Positions 32,441 through 40,877 of a DNA stretch of 64,000 nucleotides are shown here, in pieces. The notes beneath the pieces were generated by a model, which saw nothing but the letters and a program-made list of their open reading frames with translations, was not told where the DNA came from and searched no databases. Within the stretch, counting starts at the first letter, position 1. Every line of letters begins with the position of its first letter. The translations under genes and the position numbers were made by a program. The stretch lies in the NCBI GenBank assembly GCA_001298545.1, contig LJCX01000033.1, positions 124,001-188,000 on the forward strand. Reading direction: 5' to 3'. This DNA is from Actinobacteria bacterium OV320 (GTDB taxonomy: Bacteria > Actinomycetota > Actinomycetes > Streptomycetales > Streptomycetaceae).

Positions 32441-33403
32441 ATGCGCATTGTGGCCGTGGAAGAGGCGTTCTCCGTTCCCGGAGCCATCCGGCAGGAGGAA
32501 GCGATCCGTCAGCACATGGCGGTGCCGGAGGCGATCAAGCAGGAGTGGTTCCGGCGTCTGGACGATCTGACCGAGCTTCGGCTGGCGGACATGGACGCCA
32601 ACGGCGTCGACGTCCAGGTCCTCTCGTATTCCACGCCGGGCGTGGAAGTGATAGCGGATCCCGCGGAGGCCGTGGCCGCCGCGCGGCGGATCAACAACCA
32701 TCTCGCCAAGGCGATCGCCGCCCATCCGACCCGCTTCGCGGGTTTTGCCACCCTTCCGTTGCAGGACCCCAAAGCCGCGGTCGTGGAGCTGCGCCGGGCG
32801 GTGACGGAGCTCGGTTTCAAGGGCGTGCTCCACAACGACCATGTGCGCGGGCACTACCTCGACGAGCCGCAGTTCAGGCCGGTGTGGGCCGAACTGGAGC
32901 GCCTCGGTGTGACGTTGTATCTGCATCCGGCTGTCGTGCCGGCCGACAACTGGCATGTCTTCGACGGGTATCCCGTGCTGGTCGGGCCGTCCTGGGGGTG
33001 GACCGCGACGACGGGTGCCCATGCGCTCCGGCTGATCTACGGCGGAGTGTTCGACGAGTTCCCGCGCGCGTCGGTGATGTTGGGCCACATGGGCGAACTG
33101 CTGCCGTTCCAGATGGCCCGGCTCGACAGTCGCTACGACCAGGTGCCCGCCGAGCACCGGGTGCAGCACCTGCCCTCGTACTACCTGCGGAACAACGTGT
33201 ACGTCACCACCAGCGGAGTCATGTCGCATGCCGCGCTGCTGGGAGCCGTCCACGCGGTGGGTGTCGACCGGGTGCTGTTCTCCATCGACTACCCGTTCGA
33301 GTCCAGTGCTGAGGCGGTGGGATTCCTGCGCTCCGCACCGTACGCGCCGGCCGATCTCGCGAGCATCGCGCACGGCAACGCCGAGCGTCTTCTGCGACTG
33401 TGA
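32441..33403 (+). CDS. Amidohydrolase / ACMSD-like decarboxylase
   Basis: A 320-residue metal-dependent TIM-barrel protein (amidohydrolase 2 family). The start MRIVAVEEAFSVPG has CGGAGGAAAAG just before it. The HxH of the metal site is replaced by VEEAF (Glu ligand), as in gamma-resorcylate and related decarboxylases. Other landmarks: RFAGFATLPLQDPKAAVVEL, YLHPAV (metal His), FPRASVMLGHMGELLPFQ (second His) and VLFSIDYPFESS with the catalytic Asp. This matches 2,6-dihydroxybenzoate/salicylate-type decarboxylases. Non-oxidative decarboxylation of a hydroxybenzoate is likely and would complement the salicylate operon that follows 1.2 kb downstream. Confidence 0.85.
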   Translation: MRIVAVEEAFSVPGAIRQEEAIRQHMAVPEAIKQEWFRRLDDLTELRLADMDANGVDVQVLSYSTPGVEVIADPAEAVAAARRINNHLAKAIAAHPTRFAGFATLPLQDPKAAVVELRRAVTELGFKGVLHNDHVRGHYLDEPQFRPVWAELERLGVTLYLHPAVVPADNWHVFDGYPVLVGPSWGWTATTGAHALRLIYGGVFDEFPRASVMLGHMGELLPFQMARLDSRYDQVPAEHRVQHLPSYYLRNNVYVTTSGVMSHAALLGAVHAVGVDRVLFSIDYPFESSAEAVGFLRSAPYAPADLASIAHGNAERLLRL

Positions 33404-33738
33404 GGGGTCACGATGCCGAAAGGGCGTGATGCGCGAGCGGGGGCATCGGCGTACTGAACGTGGACGGCAGCGACCTCGCAGGGATCACCGACTCCGAGGG
33501 CGTCGCGACGGACGGCACCAGGACGGAGGGTACGCGGCGACAAGTGCCAACGTCCCCCGGCTGATGAACCGAGTTCGTTCCAGCCGGTGAGCCGTCGGCG
33601 CGGGCCGGGGGGCCCTGGTGAACAACCACGACTGTCGTCTTCACCGGGATGCCCTGCGCGGAGATCGTACGACCCACCTCGAAGACGCTAACGGCGCGCG
33701 CCACCACACGGCTTGACGGTGGCGTGCGCCGCTGCCGT
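33404..33738. other. Convergent intergenic region without a gene
   Basis: About 335 bp between the ends of the amidohydrolase and IclR genes. I see no supportable gene; a weak GGTGAA/TTCACC inverted pair at about 33618-33646 could act as a terminator. Confidence 0.4.
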
Positions 33739-34512
33739 TCACAGACCCTGACCGATGTCCCGCGCGGTCGTGAGCAGGGCTTGGGACAGTTCGGTGAGCC
33801 TTGCGCGGGTGCAGCGGACGGACGGAGCCGCCACGACCACGGCGGCTACGGCGGCGGCCGTGCGGTCGCGTACACACGCGCCGACGGCGTGCACTCCGCG
33901 CTCGCTCTCCTGAAGATTGAGGGCGTAGCCATGGCGGCGCACCGACACCAGCTCGTTCATCAGGCTCTCGAAGTCCTTGGAAGTCTTGGCCTGGTCCTCC
34001 GGGAGTCCGTTGGGGTACAGGGCCCGGAGCCGGTCGGCCGGCAGTGCCGCGAGCAGGGCCTTGCCGCCCGAGGTCACATGGGCGGGCAGGAGTGTGCCGG
34101 TGCGGTAGCTGACGCGCAGCGCCTGGGGGCCCTCCACGCCGTCGAGGAAGCGGCTGCCGTTGCCCTCGAGCACCATCAGGTGGGTCGTCTCTCGGACGGC
34201 GTCCGCCAGTCGTCGCAGGTGGGGATGGGCGATGGTGATCAGGTCCGGGGGAGGAGCCGCCTGGCTTCCCCTGATCGCCCGCAGAGCGGGACCCGGCCGG
34301 TACACCTTGTGGCGGTCCTGCACGGCGAATCCCTCGAAGACGAGCATCGCGAGGATCCGATGAGCGGTCGAGCGCGCGACGCCGAGCCGGTCGGCGACGT
34401 CCATCACGCGAAGCTCGTCGAGCTCGTGCAGCAGCCGGACCACGCGCAGGGCATTGCCGGCGGCGCTCACCGGATACGAGGGGCTGGGCGAAGGACCGTC
34501 TGAATTCTCCAT
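33739..34512 (-). CDS. IclR family regulator of the salicylate operon
   Basis: A 257-residue IclR protein. The N-terminal winged helix is ALRVVRLLHELDELRVMDVA, DRLGVARSTAHRILAMLVFE. The effector domain shows VRETTHLMVLEGNGSRFLDG, YRTGTLLPAHVTSGGKALLA, VRRHGYALNLQESERGVHAV and VAAPSVR. IclR proteins commonly control aromatic catabolic operons and respond to the substrate. It is divergent from the gentisate dioxygenase gene, 115 bp away, with an inverted repeat in between. It is the natural controller of the six genes to its right. Confidence 0.9.
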   Translation of the reverse strand: MENSDGPSPSPSYPVSAAGNALRVVRLLHELDELRVMDVADRLGVARSTAHRILAMLVFEGFAVQDRHKVYRPGPALRAIRGSQAAPPPDLITIAHPHLRRLADAVRETTHLMVLEGNGSRFLDGVEGPQALRVSYRTGTLLPAHVTSGGKALLAALPADRLRALYPNGLPEDQAKTSKDFESLMNELVSVRRHGYALNLQESERGVHAVGACVRDRTAAAVAAVVVAAPSVRCTRARLTELSQALLTTARDIGQGL

Positions 34513-34515
34513 AGA

Positions 34516-34539
34516 GGAATCCTACCCATCATGGATTCC
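34516..34539. promoter_or_regulatory. Inverted repeat in the IclR/sdgD divergent region
   Basis: GGAATCC (34516-34522), 10 bp, GGATTCC (34533-34539), immediately upstream of the IclR start. Candidate autoregulatory operator. Confidence 0.5.
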
Positions 34540-34627
34540 GGTGAGGGGAAACGGTACGTAGCGTCAGGGGCAGCGCGGAACGAACCGCGCTTCCGGCGGT
34601 CGCCGCACACACGACCTGGAGGTTTCC

Positions 34628-35704
34628 GTGACCGACACCACCAGCGAACAGGCCGAGCGCAAGCTGCTCGACGAGCTGTACGCGGACTTCGAGGACGCGG
34701 GACTGATCCCGCTGTGGACCCAGGTGGACGGCCTCATGCCGATGTCGCCGCAACCCGCAGCGCTCCCGCACCTGTGGCGGTGGGCGGAGCTGCTGCCCAT
34801 CGCGCAGCGCTCCGGAGAGCTCGTGCCGGTGGGGCGTGGCGGCGAGCGCCGTGCCATGGCCCTGTCCAACCCCGGCCTCCCGGGCCTGCCTTACGCCACT
34901 CCCACCCTGTGGACCGCGATCCAGTACCTGGGTCCGCGCGAGGTCGCCCCCTCGCACCGGCACAGCCAGGGGGCCTTCCGGTTCGTCGTCGAAGGCGAAG
35001 GCGTCTGGACCAACGTCGACGGGGACGCGGTGGCGATGCGGCGGGGCGACCTGCTGCTCACACCGAGCTGGGCCTTCCACGAACACCAGAACGTCACCGA
35101 TGAGCCGATGGCCTGGCTCGACGGCCTCGACATCCCGCTCGTCGCCAAGCTGGACGCCGGCTTCTTCGAGTTCGGCCCCGACGAGCTCTCCACCCGCGAA
35201 ACTCCTGCGCGCTCGCGCGGCGAACGACTGTGGGGGCAGCCCGGCCTACGCCCGATCAGCCGGCCCGACCAGCCCAACTCCCCGCTGAACGCATACCGTT
35301 GGGAGCACACCGACGCCGCCCTGACCGCCCAGCTGGAGTTGGAGGAGGAGGGCGTACCCGGTGTGCTCGAGCCCGGACACGCCGGAGTCCGCTTCTCCAA
35401 CCCCACCACCGGCAGGGACGCCCTGGTCACGATGCGCACCGAGATGCGCCGACTGCGGGCCGGCACGCAGACCGCCACCGTGCGGTCGGCCGGCTCCGCG
35501 ATCTGGCAGGTCTTCGAGGGCGAGGCGGTCGCCCACGTCGGTGACAAGGTCTTCGAGATCGCCAAGGGCGACCTGTTCGTCGTCCCGTCCTGGTGCGAGG
35601 TCTCGCTGTCCGCACGCACCCAGGTCGACCTGTTCCGTTTCAGCGACGAGCCCGTCTACGAGGCCCTCGGCCTCGCCCGTACCTCCCGAGGAGAACACAA
35701 GTGA
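34628..35704 (+). CDS. sdgD: Gentisate 1,2-dioxygenase
   Basis: A 358-residue bicupin with GTG start behind GGAGGTTTCC. Motifs: LWRWAELLPIAQRSGELVPV, LGPREVAPSHRHSQGAFRFV (first cupin with the iron-binding His pair), FVVEGEGVWTNVDGDAVAMR, DLLLTPSWAFHEHQNVTDEP, and a second cupin IWQVFEGEAVAHVGDKVFEI. This order is that of gentisate dioxygenases, which open the gentisate ring between C1 and C2 to maleylpyruvate. Its stop overlaps the next start (GTGA). The whole set matches the salicylate-to-gentisate route described in Streptomyces sp. WA46 (sdg genes), from which the symbol is taken. Confidence 0.93.
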   Translation: MTDTTSEQAERKLLDELYADFEDAGLIPLWTQVDGLMPMSPQPAALPHLWRWAELLPIAQRSGELVPVGRGGERRAMALSNPGLPGLPYATPTLWTAIQYLGPREVAPSHRHSQGAFRFVVEGEGVWTNVDGDAVAMRRGDLLLTPSWAFHEHQNVTDEPMAWLDGLDIPLVAKLDAGFFEFGPDELSTRETPARSRGERLWGQPGLRPISRPDQPNSPLNAYRWEHTDAALTAQLELEEEGVPGVLEPGHAGVRFSNPTTGRDALVTMRTEMRRLRAGTQTATVRSAGSAIWQVFEGEAVAHVGDKVFEIAKGDLFVVPSWCEVSLSARTQVDLFRFSDEPVYEALGLARTSRGEHK

Positions 35705-36531
35705 AGCTCGCCACCATCCGGGTCAACGGCACCACGCGCGCCGTCCGCGTCGACGAGGACAAGGCCGTGGACCTCGGCGAGAACGACCTGGTGGCCTTCC
35801 TGCGCCACAGCGACTGGGCCACGCGTGCCGCGGCCGCCGACGGTGAGACGTACGAAGGCGCCCTGGACTACGCCCCTGTCGTCGTCGCGCCGGAGAAGGT
35901 CGTGTGCGTCGGTCTCAACTACCGCACCCACATTCTGGAGATGGGCCGCGAACTGCCCTCGCACCCCACACTGTTCTCCAAGTTCGCGCGAGCGCTGGTC
36001 GGTGCGTACGACGAGGTGACGCTGCCCTCCGCGTCCACGCAGATGGACTGGGAAGCCGAACTCGGCGTCGTCATCGGAGCCGAGGTCCGGCACGCCGACA
36101 CGGAGCAGGCGCGGGCCGCGATCGCCGGGTACACCGTGCTCAACGATGTCACCGCCCGCGACTGGCAGTACCGCACCACCCAGTGGGACCAGGGCAAGAC
36201 CTTCGAGGCCACCACCCCGGTAGGACCATGGCTGGTGACCGCCGACGACCCCGCGGTCTCCGCCCAGGGCCTGAGCCTGACCTGTGAGGTCGACGGCGAC
36301 ACGGTCCAGAAGGCCGACACCGGTGACCTTGTCTTCGACCCGGCCGCACTGGTCGCGTACCTGTCCGGGATCGTCACCCTCGTGCCCGGCGACGTGATCG
36401 CCACCGGCACTCCGGGCGGAGTCGGCCACGCCCGCAAGCCCGCCCGCTATCTGCAGGACGGATCAGTCCTCGTGACCCGGATCGAGGGGATCGGCGAGAC
36501 CCGCAACACCTGCCGCCGGGAGACACGGTGA
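35701..36531 (+). CDS. Fumarylpyruvate hydrolase (FAH family)
   Basis: A 276-residue FAH-fold hydrolase beginning at a GTG that overlaps the sdgD stop. Motifs: KVVCVGLNYRTHILEMGREL, PTLFSKFARALVGAYDEVTL, QMDWEAELGVVIGAEVRHAD (metal-binding Glu residues), YTVLNDVTARDWQYRTTQWD, GKTFEATTPVGPWLVT and VPGDVIATGTPGGVGHARKP. In the gentisate pathway this enzyme splits fumarylpyruvate to fumarate and pyruvate. Placement between the dioxygenase and the maleylpyruvate isomerase supports it. Confidence 0.9.
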   Translation: MKLATIRVNGTTRAVRVDEDKAVDLGENDLVAFLRHSDWATRAAAADGETYEGALDYAPVVVAPEKVVCVGLNYRTHILEMGRELPSHPTLFSKFARALVGAYDEVTLPSASTQMDWEAELGVVIGAEVRHADTEQARAAIAGYTVLNDVTARDWQYRTTQWDQGKTFEATTPVGPWLVTADDPAVSAQGLSLTCEVDGDTVQKADTGDLVFDPAALVAYLSGIVTLVPGDVIATGTPGGVGHARKPARYLQDGSVLVTRIEGIGETRNTCRRETR

Positions 36532-37253
36532 GCGCACGCCCGGCCACGATGCTGGAGCGGGTGGCCAAGGGCACGGCGGCCTTCGACGCCGCCGTGCACC
36601 GGCTGACCGACCAGGGATTCACCAGTCCCTCGTACCTGCCGGGCTGGAGTCGGGCCCACGTCGTCGCCCACGTCGCCCGCAACGCCGACGCGCTCGTCAA
36701 CCTGCTGACCTGGGCGCGGACAGGTGTCGAGACGCCCATGTACGCAAGCGGCGGCCAGCGTGCGCGTGAGATAGAGGAGGGCGCCCGGCGGCCGGCCGAG
36801 GAGCTGCGTGCCGAGCTGATCGCGGCCGAGCGCCGTCTCGTCGAGGAACTCGCCGCGCTGCCCGACGAGTGCTGGGCGGCGACCGTCCGCACCGCGCGAG
36901 GGCGTGAGGTGCCCGTCTCTCAGGTGCCCTGGATGCGGGTGCGCGAGGTATGGGTCCACGCCGTCGACCTGAACATCGACACCAGCTTCGACGACGTGCC
37001 GCACGACGTGTGCGCGGCTCTCGTCGACGACGTGGCCTCCTCCTTCGCGGGGCGACCGGATTGTCCTTCCGTCCGGCTGCGGTCCGAGAACGGCGCCCAC
37101 GCCTGGCTGCTGGGCGACCCGGCCGGCGTCGAGCCGGTCGTGGTGAGCGGTGACCTGCCCAGCCTGGCCGCCTATGCGACCGGGCGGCCCGAGCCCGGCC
37201 CCCTGTACCCGACCGGCGGGGGTTCCCTGCCGAAACTGCCCGCGTGGCTGTGA
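36528..37253 (+). CDS. Mycothiol-dependent maleylpyruvate isomerase
   Basis: A 241-residue protein of the MDMPI family (DinB-like four-helix N-terminal domain plus SCP2-like tail). Landmarks: YLPGWSRAHVVAHVARNADA with the first metal His, VPWMRVREVWVHAVDLNIDT with the Glu and second His, and the C-terminal LGDPAGVEPVVVSGDLPSLA. It isomerises maleylpyruvate to fumarylpyruvate using mycothiol, the actinobacterial thiol. GTG start overlaps the previous TGA. Use of the mycothiol type instead of the glutathione type confirms an actinomycete host. Confidence 0.92.
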   Translation: MSARPATMLERVAKGTAAFDAAVHRLTDQGFTSPSYLPGWSRAHVVAHVARNADALVNLLTWARTGVETPMYASGGQRAREIEEGARRPAEELRAELIAAERRLVEELAALPDECWAATVRTARGREVPVSQVPWMRVREVWVHAVDLNIDTSFDDVPHDVCAALVDDVASSFAGRPDCPSVRLRSENGAHAWLLGDPAGVEPVVVSGDLPSLAAYATGRPEPGPLYPTGGGSLPKLPAWL

Positions 37254-37269
37254 GCGCGAAGGAAAAGCC

Positions 37270-38823
37270 ATGAAAGTAGCCTGCATCGGCGCAGGTCCCG
37301 GAGGACTCTTCTTCGCCACCCTGCTCAAGCGGAGCCGGCCCGACGCCGACCTCGTGGTCTTCGAACGCAACCGACCCGACGACACGTTCGGCTTCGGAGT
37401 GGTCTTCTCCGACGCCACCCTCGATGCCATCGACGCCGCCGACCCCGTCCTCAGCGAGGCGCTGGAGAAGCACGGCCGGCACTGGGACGACATCGAGGTC
37501 CGCGTGCACGGGGCGCGGGAGCGGGTCGGCGGCATGGGCATGGCGGCTGTCGCCCGCAAGACGCTGCTGAGCCTGCTGCAGGAACAGGCCCGCGCCGAGG
37601 GCGTTGAGATGCGCTTCCAGCACGAGGTCCGCGATCCCACCGAACTGGACGACTTCGACCTGGTCGTGGTGTGCGACGGCGCCAACAGCCGCTTCCGCAC
37701 CCTGTTCGCCGACGACTTCGGACCGACCGCAGAGGTGGCCGGCGCCAAGTTCATCTGGTTCGGCACCACCTACATGTTCGACGGGCTCACCTTCGTCCAC
37801 CAGGACGGCCCTCACGGTGTCTTCGCCGCCCACGCCTATCCGATCAGCGACTCGCTGAGCACCTTCATCGTCGAGACCGACGCGGAATCCTGGGCCAGGG
37901 CCGGACTCGACGCCTTCGATCCGTCGACCCCACCGGGCACGAGCGACGAGAAGACCCAAAGCTACCTGGAAGACCTGTTCCGCGAGCAGATCGACGGGCA
38001 CCCGCTTGTCGGCAACAACTCCCGCTGGGCCAACTTCGCCACGCGCAGGGCCCGTTCGTGGCAACGCGACAAGTGGGTGCTGCTGGGCGACGCCGCGCAC
38101 ACCGCGCACTTCTCTGTCGGATCCGGCACCAAGATGGCCATGGAGGACGCGGTCGCGCTGGCCGAGGCCCTGGGAGAGGCGTCACGCAGCGTGCCGGAGG
38201 CGCTCGACCTGTACGAGGAGCGCCGCCGCCCCAAGGTCGAGAGGATCCAGAACTCGGCGCGGCCCAGCCTGTCCTGGTGGGAACACTTCGGCCGCTACGT
38301 CCGCTCCTTCGACGATCCCGCGCAGTTCGCCTTCCACTTCCTCACCCGCAGCATCCCACGGGGAAAACTCGCCGTACGCGACGCGCCGTACGTGGACCGC
38401 GTCGACGGATGGTGGCGGCGACACCACGAGGCGGGACCCCTGCAGACGCCTTTCCGCGCCGGGCCGTACCGCTTTCCCTCGCGCCGGGTGACGGCCGGCG
38501 ACGACTTCCTGACCGGGACCGACGGCACCCGCATCCCGATGGTCCCCTTCAGCGCTCCATCGTTCGGGGCGGGCGTGTGGATCGACACTCCGGCCACGGA
38601 GGAGGGGTTGCCGCTCGCCTTCGACCAGGTGCGTGAGACAGCAGAGGCGGGCTCCCTGCTCGTCGGCCTGCGGGGCGGTACGGCACTGACCCGCGTGCTG
38701 GTCGCGGAGGAGGCCCGGCTCACGCACAGCCTGCCCGCCGCGATCGTCGGCCCGTACGACGACGACACCGCTACCACGCTCGTGCTCTCCGGCCGGGCCG
38801 ACCTCGTCGGAGGCACCGAGTGA
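37270..38823 (+). CDS. sdgC: Salicylyl-CoA 5-hydroxylase
   Basis: A 517-residue flavoprotein: MKVACIGAGPGGLFFATLLK (FAD loop), RPDDTFGFGVVFSDATLDAI, GMGMAAVARKTLLSLLQEQA, VVVCDGANSRFRTLFADDFG, KFIWFGTTYMFDGLTFVHQD and VLLGDAAHTAHFSVGSGTKM (FAD GD motif). It resembles the hydroxylase half of anthraniloyl-CoA monooxygenase but lacks the old-yellow-enzyme half, as SdgC does. It hydroxylates salicylyl-CoA at C5 to gentisyl-CoA with NADH and O2. ATG at 37270 behind GAAGGAAAAGCC, 16 bp after the isomerase gene. Genes for making the CoA thioester follow at once. Confidence 0.9.
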   Translation: MKVACIGAGPGGLFFATLLKRSRPDADLVVFERNRPDDTFGFGVVFSDATLDAIDAADPVLSEALEKHGRHWDDIEVRVHGARERVGGMGMAAVARKTLLSLLQEQARAEGVEMRFQHEVRDPTELDDFDLVVVCDGANSRFRTLFADDFGPTAEVAGAKFIWFGTTYMFDGLTFVHQDGPHGVFAAHAYPISDSLSTFIVETDAESWARAGLDAFDPSTPPGTSDEKTQSYLEDLFREQIDGHPLVGNNSRWANFATRRARSWQRDKWVLLGDAAHTAHFSVGSGTKMAMEDAVALAEALGEASRSVPEALDLYEERRRPKVERIQNSARPSLSWWEHFGRYVRSFDDPAQFAFHFLTRSIPRGKLAVRDAPYVDRVDGWWRRHHEAGPLQTPFRAGPYRFPSRRVTAGDDFLTGTDGTRIPMVPFSAPSFGAGVWIDTPATEEGLPLAFDQVRETAEAGSLLVGLRGGTALTRVLVAEEARLTHSLPAAIVGPYDDDTATTLVLSGRADLVGGTE

Positions 38824-40877
38824 GCTCCCTGGACGCACTGTTCGCACCCCGAGCCATTGCCGTGCTGGGCGCATCGGCCACGCCCGGGAAGCTCGGCGCG
38901 GCGATGGCCGACTCCCTGGCTTCCTTCCCGGGGCCGGTGATGAAAGTCAACTCCGGGCGCCTGCAACAGGATCGGGGCTTCTTCCGCACCGTCGGCGAGG
39001 CCGCCACAGCCCACGGAGTGACGCCGGACCTGGTCGTCTCCTGCATTCCGGCGGCCGTGACGGCCGACGCCCTGCGCGAGGCGGCAGCCGTCGGTGCCCG
39101 CGCCGCACTGGTCTGCGCCGGTGGGTTCGCGGAAGCCGGGAGGGAGGGTGCGCTGCACCAGCAGGCGTTGGCCGAGGTGGCGCGGGACACCGGCATCCGT
39201 GTCCTCGGGCCGAACACCTCGGGCTTCCTCGCCCCCCACCGACGACTCACGGCCAGTTTCGTCCCCGGCGCGCCCGACCTGGAACCGGGTCCGGTGGCGG
39301 TCGTGGCCGCGAGCGGCGGCGTGAACCACGCGCTGGCCTTCGCCCTGGCCGAAGCGGGCGTCGGCCTGCGCCTCGGGGTCGGGCTGGGCAACAGCCTGGA
39401 CGTCACCCAGGGCGACGTCCTGCGCCACCTCGCCGAGGACGACGGCGTACGGGCCGTCGCCCTGGCCGTGGAGACCGCCGCGGAAGGCCGCCGCCTCACT
39501 GAAGCGGTACGGCGTCTGACCGATCGTGTCCCCGTGGTGGCCCTGGTCGTGGGCCGTAGCGACATCGGCGACTTCGCCCGCTCCCACACCGGCGCCCTGG
39601 CCACCTCCTGGCGCGTGACCAGGACGGCCCTGCGCCAAGCCGGAGCCGTGCTCGTCGACGACGAGCGCGACCTCGTCGACGCCGTCACCGCGCTCAGCCG
39701 CGTACGGCTCCCGGCCAACCCACGCCCAGGCATCGGCCTGGTCACCGCACAGGCCGGACCAGGCCTGCTGCTCACGGACGACCTGCGCTCCCACGGCATC
39801 CAGGTTCCCCCGCTGGTCGAACGGACGGTGAAGGAGCTGCGTGGGCTGCTCCCGGCCCTCACCTATCTGAACAACCCCGTCGACACCGGCCGCCCTTCGC
39901 CCGTGCTCACGCAGGTGGTGGAGCGGGTCTCGGAGGACCCCGGCATCGACGTCACCGCCGTGTACGGACTGCTGGAACCCACGGCGGTGGACCTCCCGGC
40001 CGCGCTGACCGCCGCCCGTACGGCCACCCCGCTCGTCGCCGTCGTCGGCGGGCCCGTGGAGCAGGCGCGGCGCACCCGCCGTGAACTCGGCGAAGCCGGC
40101 ATTCCCTGCGCGGCCACTCCGGCCTCCGGATCGGTGATGGTGCGCGCGCTCGTCGAGGACGCGGCTGCCCGCACCCGACGGGAGGCCGTCGTCACCGCCA
40201 CCGCTGCCCCCACCCTGCCTCCGCCGGGCCCGGTCGACGAGCACACCGCCAAGGGCGTCCTCGCGGACCTGGGTATCCGCACGCCCGTACGGCGCGTGTG
40301 CGCCGACCCCGCCGCGGCGCACGCGGCTCTCGATGAGCTCGGCGGACCGGTCGTCGTGAAGATCCTCGACGCGGAGATCCTGCACAAGACGGAAGTGGGT
40401 GGGGTCCAGGTCGGCATCCGCACACACGAAGAGCTCGACGAAGCCCTCGCCCGCATGCCCGCAAGCCCCGCGCTGCTGGTCGAACAGATGGCCCCCGCGG
40501 GACCCGAACTCATCGTCGGCGTGCGTCGCGACCCGGTCTTCGGCCCGGTGGTGGCTCTGGGCGCCGGGGGAACGGCCGCCGAAATCCTCGGCGACGTCTC
40601 CCTGCGCCTCGCGCCCCTGTCCGGGATCGAGGCCCACGCGATGCTCGACGAGCTCGCCACCCGCCAGATGTTCCTCGGCGCGCGTGGCGCCACCCCGGTC
40701 GACCGCGCGCGACTCACCCACGTGCTGCTCGCCCTCGCCTCCCTCGCCGCCGAGAACTCCGTGGCCGAGTGCGAGATCAACCCTTTGCGCGTCCTGCCCG
40801 ACGGCGACATCGTCGCGCTCGACGCCGTACTGATGCTGCGTGACCCCCGGGATCAAGGAGGATCCGACGATGCGTGA
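38820..40877 (+). CDS. sdgB: ADP-forming-type acyl-CoA synthetase (salicylyl-CoA formation)
   Basis: A 685-residue NDP-forming acetyl-CoA-synthetase-like protein. N-terminal CoA-binding domain (LFAPRAIAVLGASATPGKLG), ligase-CoA domain (ALVCAGGFAEAG, VLGPNTSGFLAPHRRLTASF, DFARSHTGALATSWRVTRTA with the phospho-histidine region) and a C-terminal ATP-grasp domain (PVVVKILDAEILHKTEVGGV, LIVGVRRDPVFGPVVALGAG, AECEINPLRVLPDGDIVALD). In the sdg route this gene product takes salicylyl-AMP to salicylyl-CoA. The GTG start overlaps the sdgC stop, and the end overlaps sdgA by 8 bp. Symbol assigned by order and domain type; reaction detail less certain than for sdgC. Confidence 0.82.
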   Translation: MSSLDALFAPRAIAVLGASATPGKLGAAMADSLASFPGPVMKVNSGRLQQDRGFFRTVGEAATAHGVTPDLVVSCIPAAVTADALREAAAVGARAALVCAGGFAEAGREGALHQQALAEVARDTGIRVLGPNTSGFLAPHRRLTASFVPGAPDLEPGPVAVVAASGGVNHALAFALAEAGVGLRLGVGLGNSLDVTQGDVLRHLAEDDGVRAVALAVETAAEGRRLTEAVRRLTDRVPVVALVVGRSDIGDFARSHTGALATSWRVTRTALRQAGAVLVDDERDLVDAVTALSRVRLPANPRPGIGLVTAQAGPGLLLTDDLRSHGIQVPPLVERTVKELRGLLPALTYLNNPVDTGRPSPVLTQVVERVSEDPGIDVTAVYGLLEPTAVDLPAALTAARTATPLVAVVGGPVEQARRTRRELGEAGIPCAATPASGSVMVRALVEDAAARTRREAVVTATAAPTLPPPGPVDEHTAKGVLADLGIRTPVRRVCADPAAAHAALDELGGPVVVKILDAEILHKTEVGGVQVGIRTHEELDEALARMPASPALLVEQMAPAGPELIVGVRRDPVFGPVVALGAGGTAAEILGDVSLRLAPLSGIEAHAMLDELATRQMFLGARGATPVDRARLTHVLLALASLAAENSVAECEINPLRVLPDGDIVALDAVLMLRDPRDQGGSDDA

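Noticed and set aside
33404..33738. Toxin-antitoxin or small gene between amidohydrolase and IclR
   Set aside because: Frames there lack start signals and any family likeness.
34531..35103. Arg-rich rightward frame before and inside sdgD
   Set aside because: Out of frame with the dioxygenase and without any domain; shadow of sdgD.
38295..40856. Very long leftward open frame (about 850 codons) opposite sdgC/sdgB
   Set aside because: Antisense to two clear enzyme genes; composition is Gly/Arg/His-rich without any domain. Such frames arise from third-position GC bias.
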